Assembly: GCA_903866275.1 (NCBI GenBank)
Contig: CAIPMU010000013.1
Span: forward strand, 140,523 to 204,522
From: Vampirovibrio chlorellavorus
GTDB taxonomy: Bacteria; Cyanobacteriota; Vampirovibrionia; Vampirovibrionales; Vampirovibrionaceae
Length of the DNA: 64,000 nt
Direction: 5' to 3'
The notes under the pieces: generated by a model
The model's database searches: none
The model's input: only the letters and a program-made list of their open reading frames with translations
What the model was told of the DNA's origin: nothing
Position numbers and translations under genes: made by a program
Shown here: positions 19,229 to 28,927 of the stretch, piece after piece
Numbering within the stretch: position 1 is the first letter of the stretch
Layout: every line of letters starts with the position of its first letter

Positions 19229-19370
19229 AACACGCCAAAACTCAATCTTTCACGGCCCACCCCTCACAAAAACTCATGCCTAGGCACAAATAACATCCTG
19301 AGATTAGCAAAAAAAACTCACACCCCCTTCCAGCTTACCAAAGGTAAGCCCTTCACTCCCACCCAAAATC

Positions 19371-19540
19371 AACCTTAAAAAAGCGCGCCCTCTCTCCAAA
19401 AAGAGGCAAAGCCTCTTTTCCTAAGCAAAAAGGCGCCACAGCCACGCAACAAAAAACAACACTTGGAGGGGTTTGGGGGCAACACTGCCCCCAATGGAGG
19501 GAGTTTGAGGGAGGCTAGCCTCCCTCAAGACCCACCAGCT
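19371..19540 (-). repeat. Three-hairpin 3'-end repeat, copy C
   Basis: Oriented sense to the 92-residue gene on the minus strand, 24 bases past its stop. Hairpin 1 is standard. Hairpin 2 is GGGGGCA / TGCCCCC instead of GGGGAAAA / TTTTCCCC, and hairpin 3 is AAAAGAGGC / GCCTCTTTT, both with matched changes in the two arms. Confidence 0.9.
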
Positions 19541-19563
19541 AAACCTACATACCCTAAAGAATA

Positions 19564-19842
19564 CTAATTCTCAGACTCATTCAAAAAAGACCCCTCAGCC
19601 TCCAGGGACTCTGCAGTTTCCAGCAGATCATGCGAGGGAAGGCCGAGCAACAAACCGCAAGATAAAATATCGCGCTGACGGAAGGCCCATAGAACGGTGC
19701 CATGTTTCCCGTTCTGAAAAAATGAAAAATAATCGCCTTCAATATTTTGCACCCGACCGCGCAAGGGATTATTAAATCCACGCATCAGGATAAAAACCTC
19801 ATTACCGCCTTCGTAAGCAGAGTGTAGCAACTTCTCAAACAT
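19564..19842 (-). CDS. Small hypothetical protein, 92 residues
   Basis: ATG 19842 has GGGAGGT seven bases upstream, a strong ribosome site. Residues ~13-60 (EVFILMRGFNNPLRGRVQNIEGDYFSFF) read like a short five-strand barrel of the Sm or SH3 kind, followed by an acidic tail. The product has no signal peptide or membrane segment. I do not recognise a named family; a small RNA- or protein-binding role is only a guess from the strand pattern. Repeat copy C begins 24 bases past the stop. Confidence 0.7.
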   Translation of the reverse strand: MFEKLLHSAYEGGNEVFILMRGFNNPLRGRVQNIEGDYFSFFQNGKHGTVLWAFRQRDILSCGLLLGLPSHDLLETAESLEAEGSFLNESEN

Positions 19843-19924
19843 CCAAATACCTCCCGCTCTTGGGCACTCAACGTAGCCGAATCCAATAGTCGAACCAGCG
19901 ACCAGAGAGACCAGATTTCAACAC

Positions 19925-20248
19925 TCACTCAAACGCCATTTGATGTTTTGCACGAATGTCTATGGTATCGCGTTTGTTAAGTTTTGTCAACGAAATGAAG
20001 ACGTTATGCCCATCAACCCCAAGCAACCGATCGGGCGAGACAGGCTTATGGCTGAGCTTCTGCACCACCGGGTAAAACAACCGGTGGCAGGTTTTAACCC
20101 AGTCTGAAGCGTAAAAAATTTTAATCCCGATGCATTTTTGAAATCGATAAACCATTTTAAAAAATAAAAATGAACACTGATTAAATTCCGTAACCCACTC
20201 AAAAACACTGGCACAGTATGAGTTTGAAGACCCTATCACTTTTTCCAC
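19925..20248 (-). CDS. Doubtful ORF, 107 codons
   Basis: A GTG-initiated frame upstream of the 92-residue gene on the same strand. There is no ribosome site at 20248; Met32 is another possible start. The product has balanced composition (YRFQKCIGIKIFYASDWVKTC, then LLGVDGHNVFISLTKL) but no family I know. The surrounding DNA is AT-rich and a competing frame is open in part, so this may be a decayed gene or chance. Confidence 0.3.
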   Translation of the reverse strand: MEKVIGSSNSYCASVFEWVTEFNQCSFLFFKMVYRFQKCIGIKIFYASDWVKTCHRLFYPVVQKLSHKPVSPDRLLGVDGHNVFISLTKLNKRDTIDIRAKHQMAFE

Positions 20249-20807
20249 GGTTCATAAAAACCGAATTGCAACGCACGCCATACATCTTTCATCCTAGCCA
20301 GATGAGCCTTCAAAATGCCCCGACAGGGTAATTGAATCAAGAGTCAAACTTGCCTACCCTAATAGGAACCTAACCGCTACAGGGTCGGGCGAAAAACACC
20401 AATGGCATCCGGGTTTTCAACTCAGACATCCCGCCAGAAGTTACGTTTCCTGAATTAAATACAAATAATTTAATTCAGAAACAAAAAATCCAAACAAAAA
20501 TCACTCGGTTTCAGGCCACAAAACACTGTCATTGTTAAGTCCAGGCAGATCAACAATGAGCCCTCCTGAAAATCAGTTAAATTCAGTATTCCTATTATCC
20601 AGGCAGGCAGGAACAACCCAAAGCAGTCCAATCTGCGACAACACACGTACTGTTTATTTCGGATATTTTCCATGCGCAAGCCAGAATGAAACCCACAGAA
20701 ACTGATTCATTCAGTGAGACGCATTCATTCGTCGCATCGGTAGTGGCAATCCCATCTCTCAGAAATAATCAGTCCCTATCAAAATAGTTAATGAAAAGGA
20801 GTCGGTC
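20249..20807. promoter_or_regulatory. Upstream region of the SLH gene with an 11-bp palindrome
   Basis: About 560 AT-rich bases. A perfect inverted repeat CTGAATTAAAT / ATTTAATTCAG (arms 20450-20460 and 20468-20478, seven-base loop) could be an operator or hairpin. Short open frames here lack ribosome sites. The SLH gene's ribosome site AAAAGGAG ends the region. Confidence 0.4.
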
Positions 20808-22457
20808 ATGAAACAGAATAACTGGACGGCGCTGGCCATCAGTATCAGCCTAAGCGCAGGCGTTTCCGTTGCGTTCGCCGCCAACACCTTTCAGGACGTG
20901 AATGGCAGCTGGGCCAAACCGAGCATTAATAAGGCGGTCAACCAGGATATTATGACCGGCTATAGCGATGGCATGTTTCACCCGGACGCCTGGGTGACGC
21001 GCGAAGATTTCGTGCAGATGGCCGCCAAATCCATTGGATTGGCACCTACCCAAGCCAATATCGTGCCCAGTTTTAACAGTGTTTCCCAAAACACAGCCGG
21101 TTTTTCCAACGTGGATAATCAGGCCTGGTTATCCAGTTACCCCAGTGGGGTGGCCTTACCGGATAATCCCGTGCGGCGCGTAGAAGCGCTGACTGCATTG
21201 GCAGGCGCGCTCAACAAACCACTGGTCAGTGATGCGGAAGCCACTAAAATTCTGAATAAATATCAGGACGCGGCACTGGTGCCCACGGATTCACGACAGG
21301 CGGTGGCCACGGCCATTCAGTACAAACTGTTTGCCATCGATCCCAAATCCGGCAGCAACATGCTGGAACCGCTGCGACCCGCCACACGAGCCGAAGTCGC
21401 CACCATGCTGGAAGAGTTGCATAATAAACGCGACATTGCCATTATTCAAAATGGACAAATGGTGGCCAATGCCGTGCCGAACGGGGCCGGTATTCCGGGG
21501 GGAGCCAGCGCCACCAATACCAGCATGACCAGCAGTAGCAGCACCACAACAACCACGAGCGGAACGGCTAGCACGACCGCTTCCGAGACCACCACCGGCA
21601 CGACCGGGGCCGGTGCAGCCAACTCGACCACGGCAGCCACGCAAACCACCACAGGCACCAGCGCGGTGAGTGGCAGCAGCGAAACCACCACGCCGATGGA
21701 AAACACCGGGGTGACGGCAACCTCTCAGGCGGAAGCCGACAAGCAGGCGGCCAAAATCGGATTCAAGCGCACGCCCTATCGCAATAGCGCCAACACCATC
21801 CCGGAGCTAAAACCGATGAGCAGTTCCACAGAACAACGCACACTGGATGCGGCGGTGCCCCTCACGCTGGCGCCCGGCACCACATTCATGGGCACGGTGG
21901 CCAAATCGCTGTACTCCGATTTTAACCACCCCGGCGACCCGGCCATGCTGATTCTGGATCACCCGGTACTGGACGCCAACGGGCGCGTAATCGCACCGGC
22001 AGGCAGCAAGGTGATCGGCTTCGTGAACAGCGTGCTCTCGCGAAACGCCACACCCACCAGCGAAAATGCCCAAATCGGCCTGACCTTTAACGGATTCATC
22101 ACGCCTACAGGGCAAATGATTCCCATCAGCGCCACGGTCGATAATGCCGATGGCATTATAAAGGCGGGCGAGGCACAGGGGATTGTCTACAAGCCCACGC
22201 GTTCGGTGCAGGCCTTGCGCCGTGAGGTCAACACCTCCGAAGGGGCAGACTATGGCAGCAAATTTGGCAAGGCCTCAGTGCTGTCCGAACCGATGGTGAG
22301 CCAGGTGAGCCCAACGCCGCTGTACGCCTCCGATATTACGCCCAAGGATCTGCTGATTGGGGTGGGGGATCGACTGCAACTACGACTGGATGCCGCAGGC
22401 CCTGGCACGATGGTCAACAATACGCTGGAAACGAACAACACGTCCAGCAAACCATAA
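20808..22457 (+). CDS. Secreted SLH-domain protein
   Basis: A 549-residue exported protein; ATG 20808 follows AAAAGGAGTC at good distance. A signal peptide (about 1-25, ends AFA-ANT) is followed by one clear S-layer homology module at ~27-76 (FQDVNGSWAKPSINKA, MTGYSDGMFHP, VTREDFVQMAAKSIG). SLH modules bind peptidoglycan-linked polymers and in cyanobacterial-type diderms tether the outer membrane to the wall. Residues ~230-310 are a Thr/Ser/Ala-rich linker. The C-terminal ~200 residues (APGTTFMGTVAKSLYSDFNHPGDP, APAGSKVIGFVN) resemble the beta-barrel part of TrbI/VirB10-like proteins. A terminator follows. Confidence 0.88.
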   Translation: MKQNNWTALAISISLSAGVSVAFAANTFQDVNGSWAKPSINKAVNQDIMTGYSDGMFHPDAWVTREDFVQMAAKSIGLAPTQANIVPSFNSVSQNTAGFSNVDNQAWLSSYPSGVALPDNPVRRVEALTALAGALNKPLVSDAEATKILNKYQDAALVPTDSRQAVATAIQYKLFAIDPKSGSNMLEPLRPATRAEVATMLEELHNKRDIAIIQNGQMVANAVPNGAGIPGGASATNTSMTSSSSTTTTTSGTASTTASETTTGTTGAGAANSTTAATQTTTGTSAVSGSSETTTPMENTGVTATSQAEADKQAAKIGFKRTPYRNSANTIPELKPMSSSTEQRTLDAAVPLTLAPGTTFMGTVAKSLYSDFNHPGDPAMLILDHPVLDANGRVIAPAGSKVIGFVNSVLSRNATPTSENAQIGLTFNGFITPTGQMIPISATVDNADGIIKAGEAQGIVYKPTRSVQALRREVNTSEGADYGSKFGKASVLSEPMVSQVSPTPLYASDITPKDLLIGVGDRLQLRLDAAGPGTMVNNTLETNNTSSKP

Positions 22458-22522
22458 TCACCAGAATTTTAATTGCTCACACACACACTCGATAAATTTG
22501 GTATAGAGAGCGGTACGACGAT

Positions 22523-22558
22523 GCACCCGGTTGGAAAACCGATCGGGTGCTTTTCTTT
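22523..22558 (+). terminator. Terminator of the SLH gene
   Basis: Stem GCACCCG / CGGGTGC (from 22523 and 22544) with an imperfect inner GGTT/CCGA region, followed by TTTTCTTT. Confidence 0.75.
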
Positions 22559-22571
22559 GGCCGTGTCTCTC

Positions 22572-22862
22572 CTAGTGGGCCTGTGCGGTTTGGGAAGGCG
22601 CCGGGTACTGCTGCTGTTCCCGCTGAATCACGGTCATCAGCCCCATTAATTCCGTCATGCAGCCTTCCTGTTTCATCTGGGAAATTAATCCGCTAAATTG
22701 GGATTGAAACTGATTTTTATCCATCGAGCCATTGTTCAGGGCGCTTTGTTTAAAGTCCATCAACAGCGTCAGGGCCTGCTGCCCCTCCACCCGACAATCG
22801 GCCCATGCCTGCAAGGGCGCGAGTGTGCTGAGGAGCAATAAACCCGCCAAGAAATATCGCAT
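22572..22862 (-). CDS. Small secreted two-cysteine protein, paralogue 1
   Basis: From ATG 22862 the product has 96 residues with a signal peptide ending ...PLQAWA-DC. The mature part holds two cysteines (in DCRVEGQQA and EGCMTELMGLM) about 45 residues apart, probably disulfide-bonded, in an all-helical context rich in Gln. It aligns along its whole length with the protein at 55151-55528: both show ADC, QA-TLL, a gap, F-S-F--L, then C--ELM-L---IQ-EQQ--P-P. I do not recognise the family; it appears to be a lineage-specific periplasmic or secreted protein group. Confidence 0.75.
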   Translation of the reverse strand: MRYFLAGLLLLSTLAPLQAWADCRVEGQQALTLLMDFKQSALNNGSMDKNQFQSQFSGLISQMKQEGCMTELMGLMTVIQREQQQYPAPSQTAQAH

Positions 22863-23095
22863 GGGCAAACCCTCGCTGATGCAGTAAACGTGATGGTCCT
22901 TTTATCCCTGTGGATAAGCGCCAGCTTGCCCCCGGTTCAGCCGGAAAACAACTGCGAGCGTAAGGATGGTATGCCCGATTCTGGCCGGAAAATCACACAC
23001 TACAAAGAAGTGTAAAGTCCGCATGCGAAAACGGGGCGTTCAATCAAACCGCGCTATTTTCAGCGATGACTGAAGCGTTTCTCGATATGGGGGGG

Positions 23096-24676
23096 TTATT
23101 CCTGAAGCTGATACAGGTAGTACAGCAGTGTACGCACCCCAAAGCCGGTGCCACCCTTGGGAATTTCCGGGCTATCGCTGCTGACCCAGGCGGGGCCCGC
23201 AATATCGAGATGCGCCCAGGCAAGGTTTTTATCCACAAATTCCTTCAGGAACATGCCCGCCGCAGAGGAGCCCGCCTCGCCCTTGGCCCCGGCGTTGATT
23301 AAATCGGCCACGTCGCTTTTCAAATAACTCTTGTACTCGTCATACAACGGCAGGGGCCAAAGCTTTTCGCCCCCCGCTTCGCCCGCCTTGCGCACGCGAT
23401 CGATGAGATCATCGCTAGTACCCATGATGCCTGCGGCAGCCTTGCCCAGCGCCACCACGCAAGCGCCGGTCAGCGTGGCCAGGTCAATCATCTCATCCGG
23501 GTTGACTTCTTTTTGAGCATAGGTCATGGCGTCGCACAAAATCAGACGGCCCTCGGCGTCGGTGTTGTTCACCTCAATGGTTTTGCCGTTCATGGCAGTG
23601 ACAATATCGCCCGGCTTGCTGGAGCGCCCGCTGGGCATGTTCTCGCAAGTAGGCACAAAGCAGTCCACCTGCACGGAGAGATCCTGCAGCTCGGCGATGG
23701 CTTTCATGGTAGCTAGCACGGCAGCCGCACCGCCCATATCCATCTTCATAGTTTCCATGGAACCCGCCGGTTTCAGCGACAAACCGCCGCTATCGAAAGT
23801 AATCCCCTTGCCGATCAGGGCCACTTTTTTCTGGGCCTTGCCCTTGGGCTTGTAGGAGAGATGAATCAGGAACGCGGGCTGCTCGCTGCCTTGCGCGACC
23901 AGTGCAAAAGAGCCCATGCCCAGCTTTTTGATTTGCGCCTGCGTCAAGACCTTGCAAGTCAGACCGGGGATGGCTTCGGCCTGTTCTTTCAGAAAGGTGG
24001 GCGTGACGTAATTGGCGCTATCGTTTACCCAGTCGCGGGCCGTATTGACGCTTTCGGCAATCACTTGTCCCACGCGCACCGCTTTTTTCAGTGCGGCAAG
24101 CTGGCCTTTGCCTGTGTCTTTTTCCTTGGCCTTGCCTTTCTCGGTGGTGGACGGCAAGACCACGGTGAGGCTGCTTAATGGGGTCGAGCTGTCGCCGGTG
24201 CCGTTATCGGCCTTGGCCTTCTTGCCCTTGCGCAGCGTGAATTGATAACTCCCCAACACGGCCCCTTCGGCTAACAAGCGACCGATGGTGTCGGTGTCGA
24301 AGGGCTTGATGGCTTTTTGATTCAGTTCTGCCAAGGCAGTAGCTACCGATTTCACTTTCAGTTTTTTGGCCGCCCGAATGGCTGCCGCGCTGGCCCGTCG
24401 CAGGGACTGCCCCTTGATCTCCTCCGGCTTACCCAGGCCCACCAGAATGACATAGGCCGCAGGGAGTTTGCCGTAAGTGGGCAGTACTAACGTATCGGCC
24501 AATTTCCCTTTGAACCGTGGGTGGGCCGCTTGCAACTCCTGACTGATCATTCCCTTCAGGGCTTTATCCACCGAGAGCGCCGCGCCCGTAAGCGGCTTGG
24601 TCCCTTCCACGATGGTGACAATAATCGCATCGGCTTCCCATTGAGCCAGATCGCCTTGCTGGGCCAGAATTTTCAT
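23096..24676 (-). CDS. pepA: Leucyl aminopeptidase (M17)
   Basis: From ATG 24676 (GGGGAGGC upstream) the protein has 526 residues. M17 aminopeptidases remove N-terminal residues from peptides using two metal ions. The metal-binding and catalytic blocks are present: GKGITFDSGGLSLKPAGSM, MKMDMGGAAAVL, and the family signature NTDAEGRLILCDAMTYA. The C-terminus carries LPLYDEYKSYLKSDVADLIN and WAHLDIAGPAW, also typical. A Lys/Gly/Ser-rich insert (~145-185) between the two domains makes it slightly longer than the ~500-residue norm. It lies 110 bases downstream of rqcH on the same strand. Confidence 0.96.
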   Translation of the reverse strand: MKILAQQGDLAQWEADAIIVTIVEGTKPLTGAALSVDKALKGMISQELQAAHPRFKGKLADTLVLPTYGKLPAAYVILVGLGKPEEIKGQSLRRASAAAIRAAKKLKVKSVATALAELNQKAIKPFDTDTIGRLLAEGAVLGSYQFTLRKGKKAKADNGTGDSSTPLSSLTVVLPSTTEKGKAKEKDTGKGQLAALKKAVRVGQVIAESVNTARDWVNDSANYVTPTFLKEQAEAIPGLTCKVLTQAQIKKLGMGSFALVAQGSEQPAFLIHLSYKPKGKAQKKVALIGKGITFDSGGLSLKPAGSMETMKMDMGGAAAVLATMKAIAELQDLSVQVDCFVPTCENMPSGRSSKPGDIVTAMNGKTIEVNNTDAEGRLILCDAMTYAQKEVNPDEMIDLATLTGACVVALGKAAAGIMGTSDDLIDRVRKAGEAGGEKLWPLPLYDEYKSYLKSDVADLINAGAKGEAGSSAAGMFLKEFVDKNLAWAHLDIAGPAWVSSDSPEIPKGGTGFGVRTLLYYLYQLQE

Positions 24677-24786
24677 AGCGCCTCCCCGTTCCATGCAGAA
24701 TCAAACATCTCTATTCGGCATTATACCGCAGCCTATGAGTGTGCATGGCTTGAACTTTACAGAAGAAGACGACCCCAAAGCAGCCA

Positions 24787-26754
24787 CTAAAGCTCGGGTT
24801 CAGTGATGCTCACATTCGCCAGCAACTGCTCAATGACCGTCGCATCCGGGGTAATGAACACGGTGCGTTCTTGCCGGTAATTCACATGGCCGGGGTAGGA
24901 GTGCGGGATTTTGCGCACGAATTTGCTGAGGGTGTAGATCACCGGCACATTTAAACTGCTGCGCGCCGCGCTATAATGCACGGCCAACATGGCGGCCTCC
25001 AGCAGCGTCTGATCCGGCACCTCGCCCTTGCCACTGCGCACCAGCACATGCGAGCCCGGCATCTGGTGCACGTGCAACCAGATGTCATCCGAGCGCGAAA
25101 GTTTGCCCACAATGGCATCGTTGCCCAACGCACTTTTGCCCAGCAAAATTTCCAACCCGTCACTGGAGGTTAAACGCACCACGCCTGCGGTTTTAGCTGC
25201 TTTAGGCTTGTCGGGTCTGGCATTGTTTTTAGGTTGTGCCGCCTTGTTTTGCTTGGCGATTTGCTTGGCCCTATTTTTCCCCAGTTTTGTGGTGTTGCCC
25301 TTGATCATGCCCGTGGGCGCTGAGGCCTCATTCGCCTCAGAGGATTTATCAAAAAACTCGTTTTTCCCAAAGTTGGGCTCGGCCATATCCGCCGCAATCG
25401 CAGTAAGTTCCGCCACAGTTTCGGCTTGCGCCAGCAACTGCTTCAGCGTGCCGAGATACTCCCGTTCATCGTGCAGGGAGGCCGAAATCTGTTGATAAAT
25501 ACCGCGGCGCACCTTGGCCTTTTGGGCCCGCCGGTAATACGCCTGCGCATTCTCCACCCAGCCGATGGCAGGATCCATCTCAATCGCCCAGGGCTCGCCC
25601 GTCTCGTAATGCGTTAAAGTCACCCGATGCCGGGGCGCGGGCAAGTGCGCCGGATGCTCCGGCACCTCTCGGGCACTGACGGCGGCCAGCAAGCGATCAC
25701 CTGCGGCTTGCAGGGTTTCAATCTCATCCGCGGAAGCCGGTACCAGCTCCCGTTCTCGCTGGTTCAATTTCTTGCTCTGGCGATCCAGTATTTGCTGCAA
25801 CTGCTGCCGTTGTCGCTGCACCCGCACCGCTTGCCAGTGGCGGGTAAAATAATCGCCCACCATCGCATTCACGGAATCAGCCGCGATCCATTGCCCGGAC
25901 TGGGTTGGATTCAACCCCGGAACGCTCAAGGTAAATCGGGCTCCATCCCGACTAATGCCTGGCTGCAAGTGCTCGCCTTGCTCCAGTGCGTTTAATTGGC
26001 GATAAATCGCCTGAGCGTCTGTGAGCATTGATACTTGATCTAAAGCGGATTGGTTGAGGGTTTGCTCGCTTTGCGCTATGGCGTCCTCTAAAATGCGCTG
26101 CCCAAACCCTGCCAGATTGCTATTTAAAAAGCGCACCGCATTTTCATCCGCGGGTTTGTGCGACCAAAGCGCGGCAAAGCTCGCCTCGCCTAACTCGGCC
26201 AATAATTGTTTTCCCGGCGGCTTGGGGGGCGGCGCATACGGCAGCCCAGCGGCCAGTTCCCGGTACTGGCTCATCGCCTCGCTCACGCCATGCGCCACGG
26301 CCAGTAAGACCCCTTGCTGTGCATCATAGAGCAGCATGTTGGTGTGCTTGCCCATCAGTTCCAGCGATAAGACCAGTTGCACCCGGTTACCCAGTTCGTT
26401 GAAATTTTCAAAGACCAGCTCCAGCACCCGCTCGCCGGGCAACGTGCGAACCGCTTGCAGGCTGGCCCCGTTCAGGTGTTTGCGCAACAGCATACACAAC
26501 GCCGTCGGCTTGGGAAAAGTTTGCAAGGCCGTGTCTTGCTTGTGCCGTGTGTGGGTCAGCGCACAGAAGGGCGCTTCCGGATTCAGCTGGATAAACAGCA
26601 GATTCAAATGCTCCGGACGACTGGCCCCACCCCAAAAGGTGATCAGAAATTCGTGGGCACTAGGGTGCTGCACCTTGCTGACTTTGGCGTTATCCAGCAA
26701 GGTTTGTAATTCACGGGCCAGCGCCTTTAACGTAACGGCATCCAGTTGTTGCAT
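24787..26754 (-). CDS. rqcH: NFACT protein RqcH (ribosome quality control)
   Basis: A 655-residue NFACT-family protein. Bacterial RqcH binds split 50S subunits that carry stalled nascent chains and recruits tRNA-Ala to add an alanine tail. The N-terminal NFACT-N domain (starts MQQLDAVTLKALARELQ), the long coiled-coil middle (QRQRQQLQQILDRQSKKLNQRER) and the C-terminal NFACT-R domain (DDIWLHVHQMPGSHVLVRSG and HSYPGHVNYRQERTVFITPD) are all visible. A Lys/Ala-rich linker at ~500-545 is longer than usual. The organism also has smpB in this window, so both ribosome-rescue routes are present. Confidence 0.94.
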   Translation of the reverse strand: MQQLDAVTLKALARELQTLLDNAKVSKVQHPSAHEFLITFWGGASRPEHLNLLFIQLNPEAPFCALTHTRHKQDTALQTFPKPTALCMLLRKHLNGASLQAVRTLPGERVLELVFENFNELGNRVQLVLSLELMGKHTNMLLYDAQQGVLLAVAHGVSEAMSQYRELAAGLPYAPPPKPPGKQLLAELGEASFAALWSHKPADENAVRFLNSNLAGFGQRILEDAIAQSEQTLNQSALDQVSMLTDAQAIYRQLNALEQGEHLQPGISRDGARFTLSVPGLNPTQSGQWIAADSVNAMVGDYFTRHWQAVRVQRQRQQLQQILDRQSKKLNQRERELVPASADEIETLQAAGDRLLAAVSAREVPEHPAHLPAPRHRVTLTHYETGEPWAIEMDPAIGWVENAQAYYRRAQKAKVRRGIYQQISASLHDEREYLGTLKQLLAQAETVAELTAIAADMAEPNFGKNEFFDKSSEANEASAPTGMIKGNTTKLGKNRAKQIAKQNKAAQPKNNARPDKPKAAKTAGVVRLTSSDGLEILLGKSALGNDAIVGKLSRSDDIWLHVHQMPGSHVLVRSGKGEVPDQTLLEAAMLAVHYSAARSSLNVPVIYTLSKFVRKIPHSYPGHVNYRQERTVFITPDATVIEQLLANVSITEPEL

Positions 26755-26895
26755 GAGGGAAAAAGACTTTCAGCCGACTCCACGGTTCTAACGGTTCAAG
26801 GCATTTATTTTCAATGCTTCCGTATTCCACAATAGCGGATTCAACCGGCCCATTCAATGCCGGGGAAGAACACGCATCATCCACCACGGATTAAC

Positions 26896-27393
26896 TTAGG
26901 TGGAAGGCAGTGCCGGGGCAGCCGCAGCGCGCGCCAGAATGGTATCAATCACGTTGGTCGTGGAGCGATTTTCTATCATGGGCACAAACCGAACGGCCGC
27001 GCCAATGCGACGCAAGGTGTCCATTTCCGGGAGATTCTCCGGGGTGTATTGCGCGCCCTTGGCATGGTAATTCGGCTGGATCTGTTTCAGCAGCGGCTCG
27101 GGCGTGTCTTCCTCAAACAGGACCACATAATCCACGCAACCCAGTCCGGCAATCAGCTCCGCGCGATCCGATTCATTCACGATGGGCCGTTGCGGGCCTT
27201 TCAGTCGGCGCACCGAGGCATCGGAGTTGACCAGAACAACCAGCGTCTCACCAGGCTCCTTGCAGGCTTGCAGGTATCGCAAATGGCCCACGTGCAAAAT
27301 ATCAAAACACCCGTTGGTCGTCACGATAGCAGACTGGCCCCGTAAGGAGGCCAGTCTGTCGATCAACTCGGCGGGTTTTAACACCTCGCCCAT
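26896..27393 (-). CDS. rfaE2: RfaE2/HldE-type sugar-phosphate nucleotidyltransferase
   Basis: A 165-residue stand-alone cytidylyltransferase-fold enzyme. The N-terminal TTNGCFDILHVGHLRYL contains the HxGH motif (His34-Val-Gly-His37). ENRSTTNVIDTIL near the end matches the ENRSTT signature of HldE C-terminal domains, which charge D-glycero-beta-D-manno-heptose-1-phosphate with ADP for lipopolysaccharide core. VLFEEDTPEPLL is the family's conserved middle block. The usual K-GGDY motif is changed to KGAQY, so the exact sugar is uncertain. Its start is two bases past the stop of the PPIase gene, indicating one operon. Confidence 0.88.
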   Translation of the reverse strand: MGEVLKPAELIDRLASLRGQSAIVTTNGCFDILHVGHLRYLQACKEPGETLVVLVNSDASVRRLKGPQRPIVNESDRAELIAGLGCVDYVVLFEEDTPEPLLKQIQPNYHAKGAQYTPENLPEMDTLRRIGAAVRFVPMIENRSTTNVIDTILARAAAAPALPST

Positions 27394-27395
27394 CG

Positions 27396-28577
27396 TTATT
27401 GTTTCGCCGTTTGCGCCGGAGCGGCATTAGTCGCAGCTTGAGGCGCAGGGGCAGCCTGCATAGCACCACCCAAGGCGCCAGGCCCAGCCATTGCATCCGC
27501 TTTGGGTTTATAGGCTTCTTCCACTTCAATCTTGGCGACTGACTTCTGGGATTCCAGCCAGCTTTGCAGGAACGCCTGTTTTTTCTCCTGAGCCATATGA
27601 TCATGGATCAATTTTTTGGCTTCCTCGAAAGTTTGTTGATGAGGCGCTTCATGGCTAAACACTTTAATGATGTGGTAGCCAAACTGGGAGTGAACCACTT
27701 CAGGGGTCATTTTGCCATCCGGGGTTTTGGCAGCAGCTTCCCAGAATGCCGGATCAACGGTGCCTTCCGCCATCTCTCCCAGATCGCCGCCTTTTTGACC
27801 CGACAATTTGTCATCGGAATCTTTTTGGGCCAGGGTTTCAAACTTGGCAGGATCGGATTTCACTGCCGCGAAAATTTGATCAGCCTTGGCTTTTAACGTG
27901 CTCTGCTGCGAAGCCAGTTCCTTGGCCAACGCTTCATCCGTAATTTTTGGATTCTTGCTGCGCAACTCCTGCTTCAATTGAGGCAAGATGGCTTTCACCA
28001 GAATATGGCTGGCGTGAATACGGGCCGGAATTTTAAACTGAGCCGTATTTTTAGTGTAGAACGCCTTCACATCGGCATCAGACACTTTTACCGCGGGACC
28101 GCCCTTGGATTCAATAAATTTGGTAACCAGCAGGTTTTGTTTCAACATCTGATCAAAGTCGGATTCAGGCATGTTGTTCTGCTTCAGAAACGCCTCAAAC
28201 TGCGGTTTGATGATCGGATTGCTCAGGATGTTTTTCTGTTTGTAGTCCTTGACTTCAGCGTCATTTACCTGAATGCCCGCCTTTTTGGCTTCCGACAGAA
28301 TCAGGGTCTGGCGGATCAGTTTATCCATCGCCATCTGCTTGAGCGTGTCTGCCATTTCGGTCCGTTGTTTTTCCGGGGCATCTTCCAGGTGAAACACCTT
28401 TACAAATTCGGCATAGGTTTTTTCATACTCTGCCTTGGAGATAACGGTGCCGTTCACCACAGCGACTTTATCGCCGCCGCCCAATGCACCCTGATTGGCG
28501 CAACCGCTCAGAAAAATGGTAGCAGCCAACATGCTGGCCAAAATGGATGATTTTGTTTTGCTCATTCTCTTACTCAT
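27396..28577 (-). CDS. Lipoprotein peptidyl-prolyl isomerase (PrsA/SurA-like)
   Basis: A 393-residue envelope protein. The signal peptide ends in the lipobox LSGC with Cys26 as the lipidated residue. A SurA-N-like helical chaperone region (about 45-175: VISKAEYEKTYAEFVKVF, then IRQTLILSEAKKAGIQV) is followed by a parvulin/PpiC domain (about 185-310: RIHASHILVKA, GGDLGEMAEGTVDPAFWEAA, VHSQFGYHIIKV). The tail is Ala/Gln/Pro-rich. Such proteins fold exported proteins outside the inner membrane. AAGGAA lies upstream of ATG 28577. It is the first gene of an operon with rfaE2. Confidence 0.92.
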   Translation of the reverse strand: MSKRMSKTKSSILASMLAATIFLSGCANQGALGGGDKVAVVNGTVISKAEYEKTYAEFVKVFHLEDAPEKQRTEMADTLKQMAMDKLIRQTLILSEAKKAGIQVNDAEVKDYKQKNILSNPIIKPQFEAFLKQNNMPESDFDQMLKQNLLVTKFIESKGGPAVKVSDADVKAFYTKNTAQFKIPARIHASHILVKAILPQLKQELRSKNPKITDEALAKELASQQSTLKAKADQIFAAVKSDPAKFETLAQKDSDDKLSGQKGGDLGEMAEGTVDPAFWEAAAKTPDGKMTPEVVHSQFGYHIIKVFSHEAPHQQTFEEAKKLIHDHMAQEKKQAFLQSWLESQKSVAKIEVEEAYKPKADAMAGPGALGGAMQAAPAPQAATNAAPAQTAKQ

Positions 28578-28927
28578 TCTTTTGGTTCCTTAGAACTGTA
28601 AAACGCGAAAACAGATTGTAGATCGTCAGGAATTTTGACTGAAAACGACTTGAAAACGATTTTGCCCGAGGCCTCTCTCCGTGTCATGGCTTAGGAACTG
28701 GGAAAACAATCACGATCTTCAGACTCCTAGCATTATACCCTATCCCCTGAAACAGCCTATAGTAGATTACAGGACGTTCATCAACAAGCGCTGCCATTCG
28801 CTCAACAAAGCACACCGAAACCGGATACCGTTCAGATTATCCACAGCCTGAACAGAACCCGCGACGCGGAAAAGCAACACATTGAGCCCCACTCATCCCG
28901 CACGCAAAATCCTCTATAATAAAGCCT
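28578..28927. promoter_or_regulatory. Divergent promoter region, with TATAAT close to the recombinase start
   Basis: Between the PPIase and recombinase genes. TATAAT at 28915-28920 is only eight bases before ATG 28928, so a transcript from it would be essentially leaderless. A single DnaA-box-like TTATCCACA lies at 28837-28845. Confidence 0.45.

Noticed and set aside
20470..20679. 69-codon minus-strand frame upstream of the SLH gene
   Set aside because: No ribosome site, AT-rich DNA and a cysteine/phenylalanine-rich product typical of chance frames.
28837..28845. DnaA box TTATCCACA (another on the opposite strand at 22909-22917)
   Set aside because: Two isolated 9-mers in 64 kb are close to chance expectation; no clustering, AT-rich unwinding element or dnaA/dnaN gene suggests an origin.
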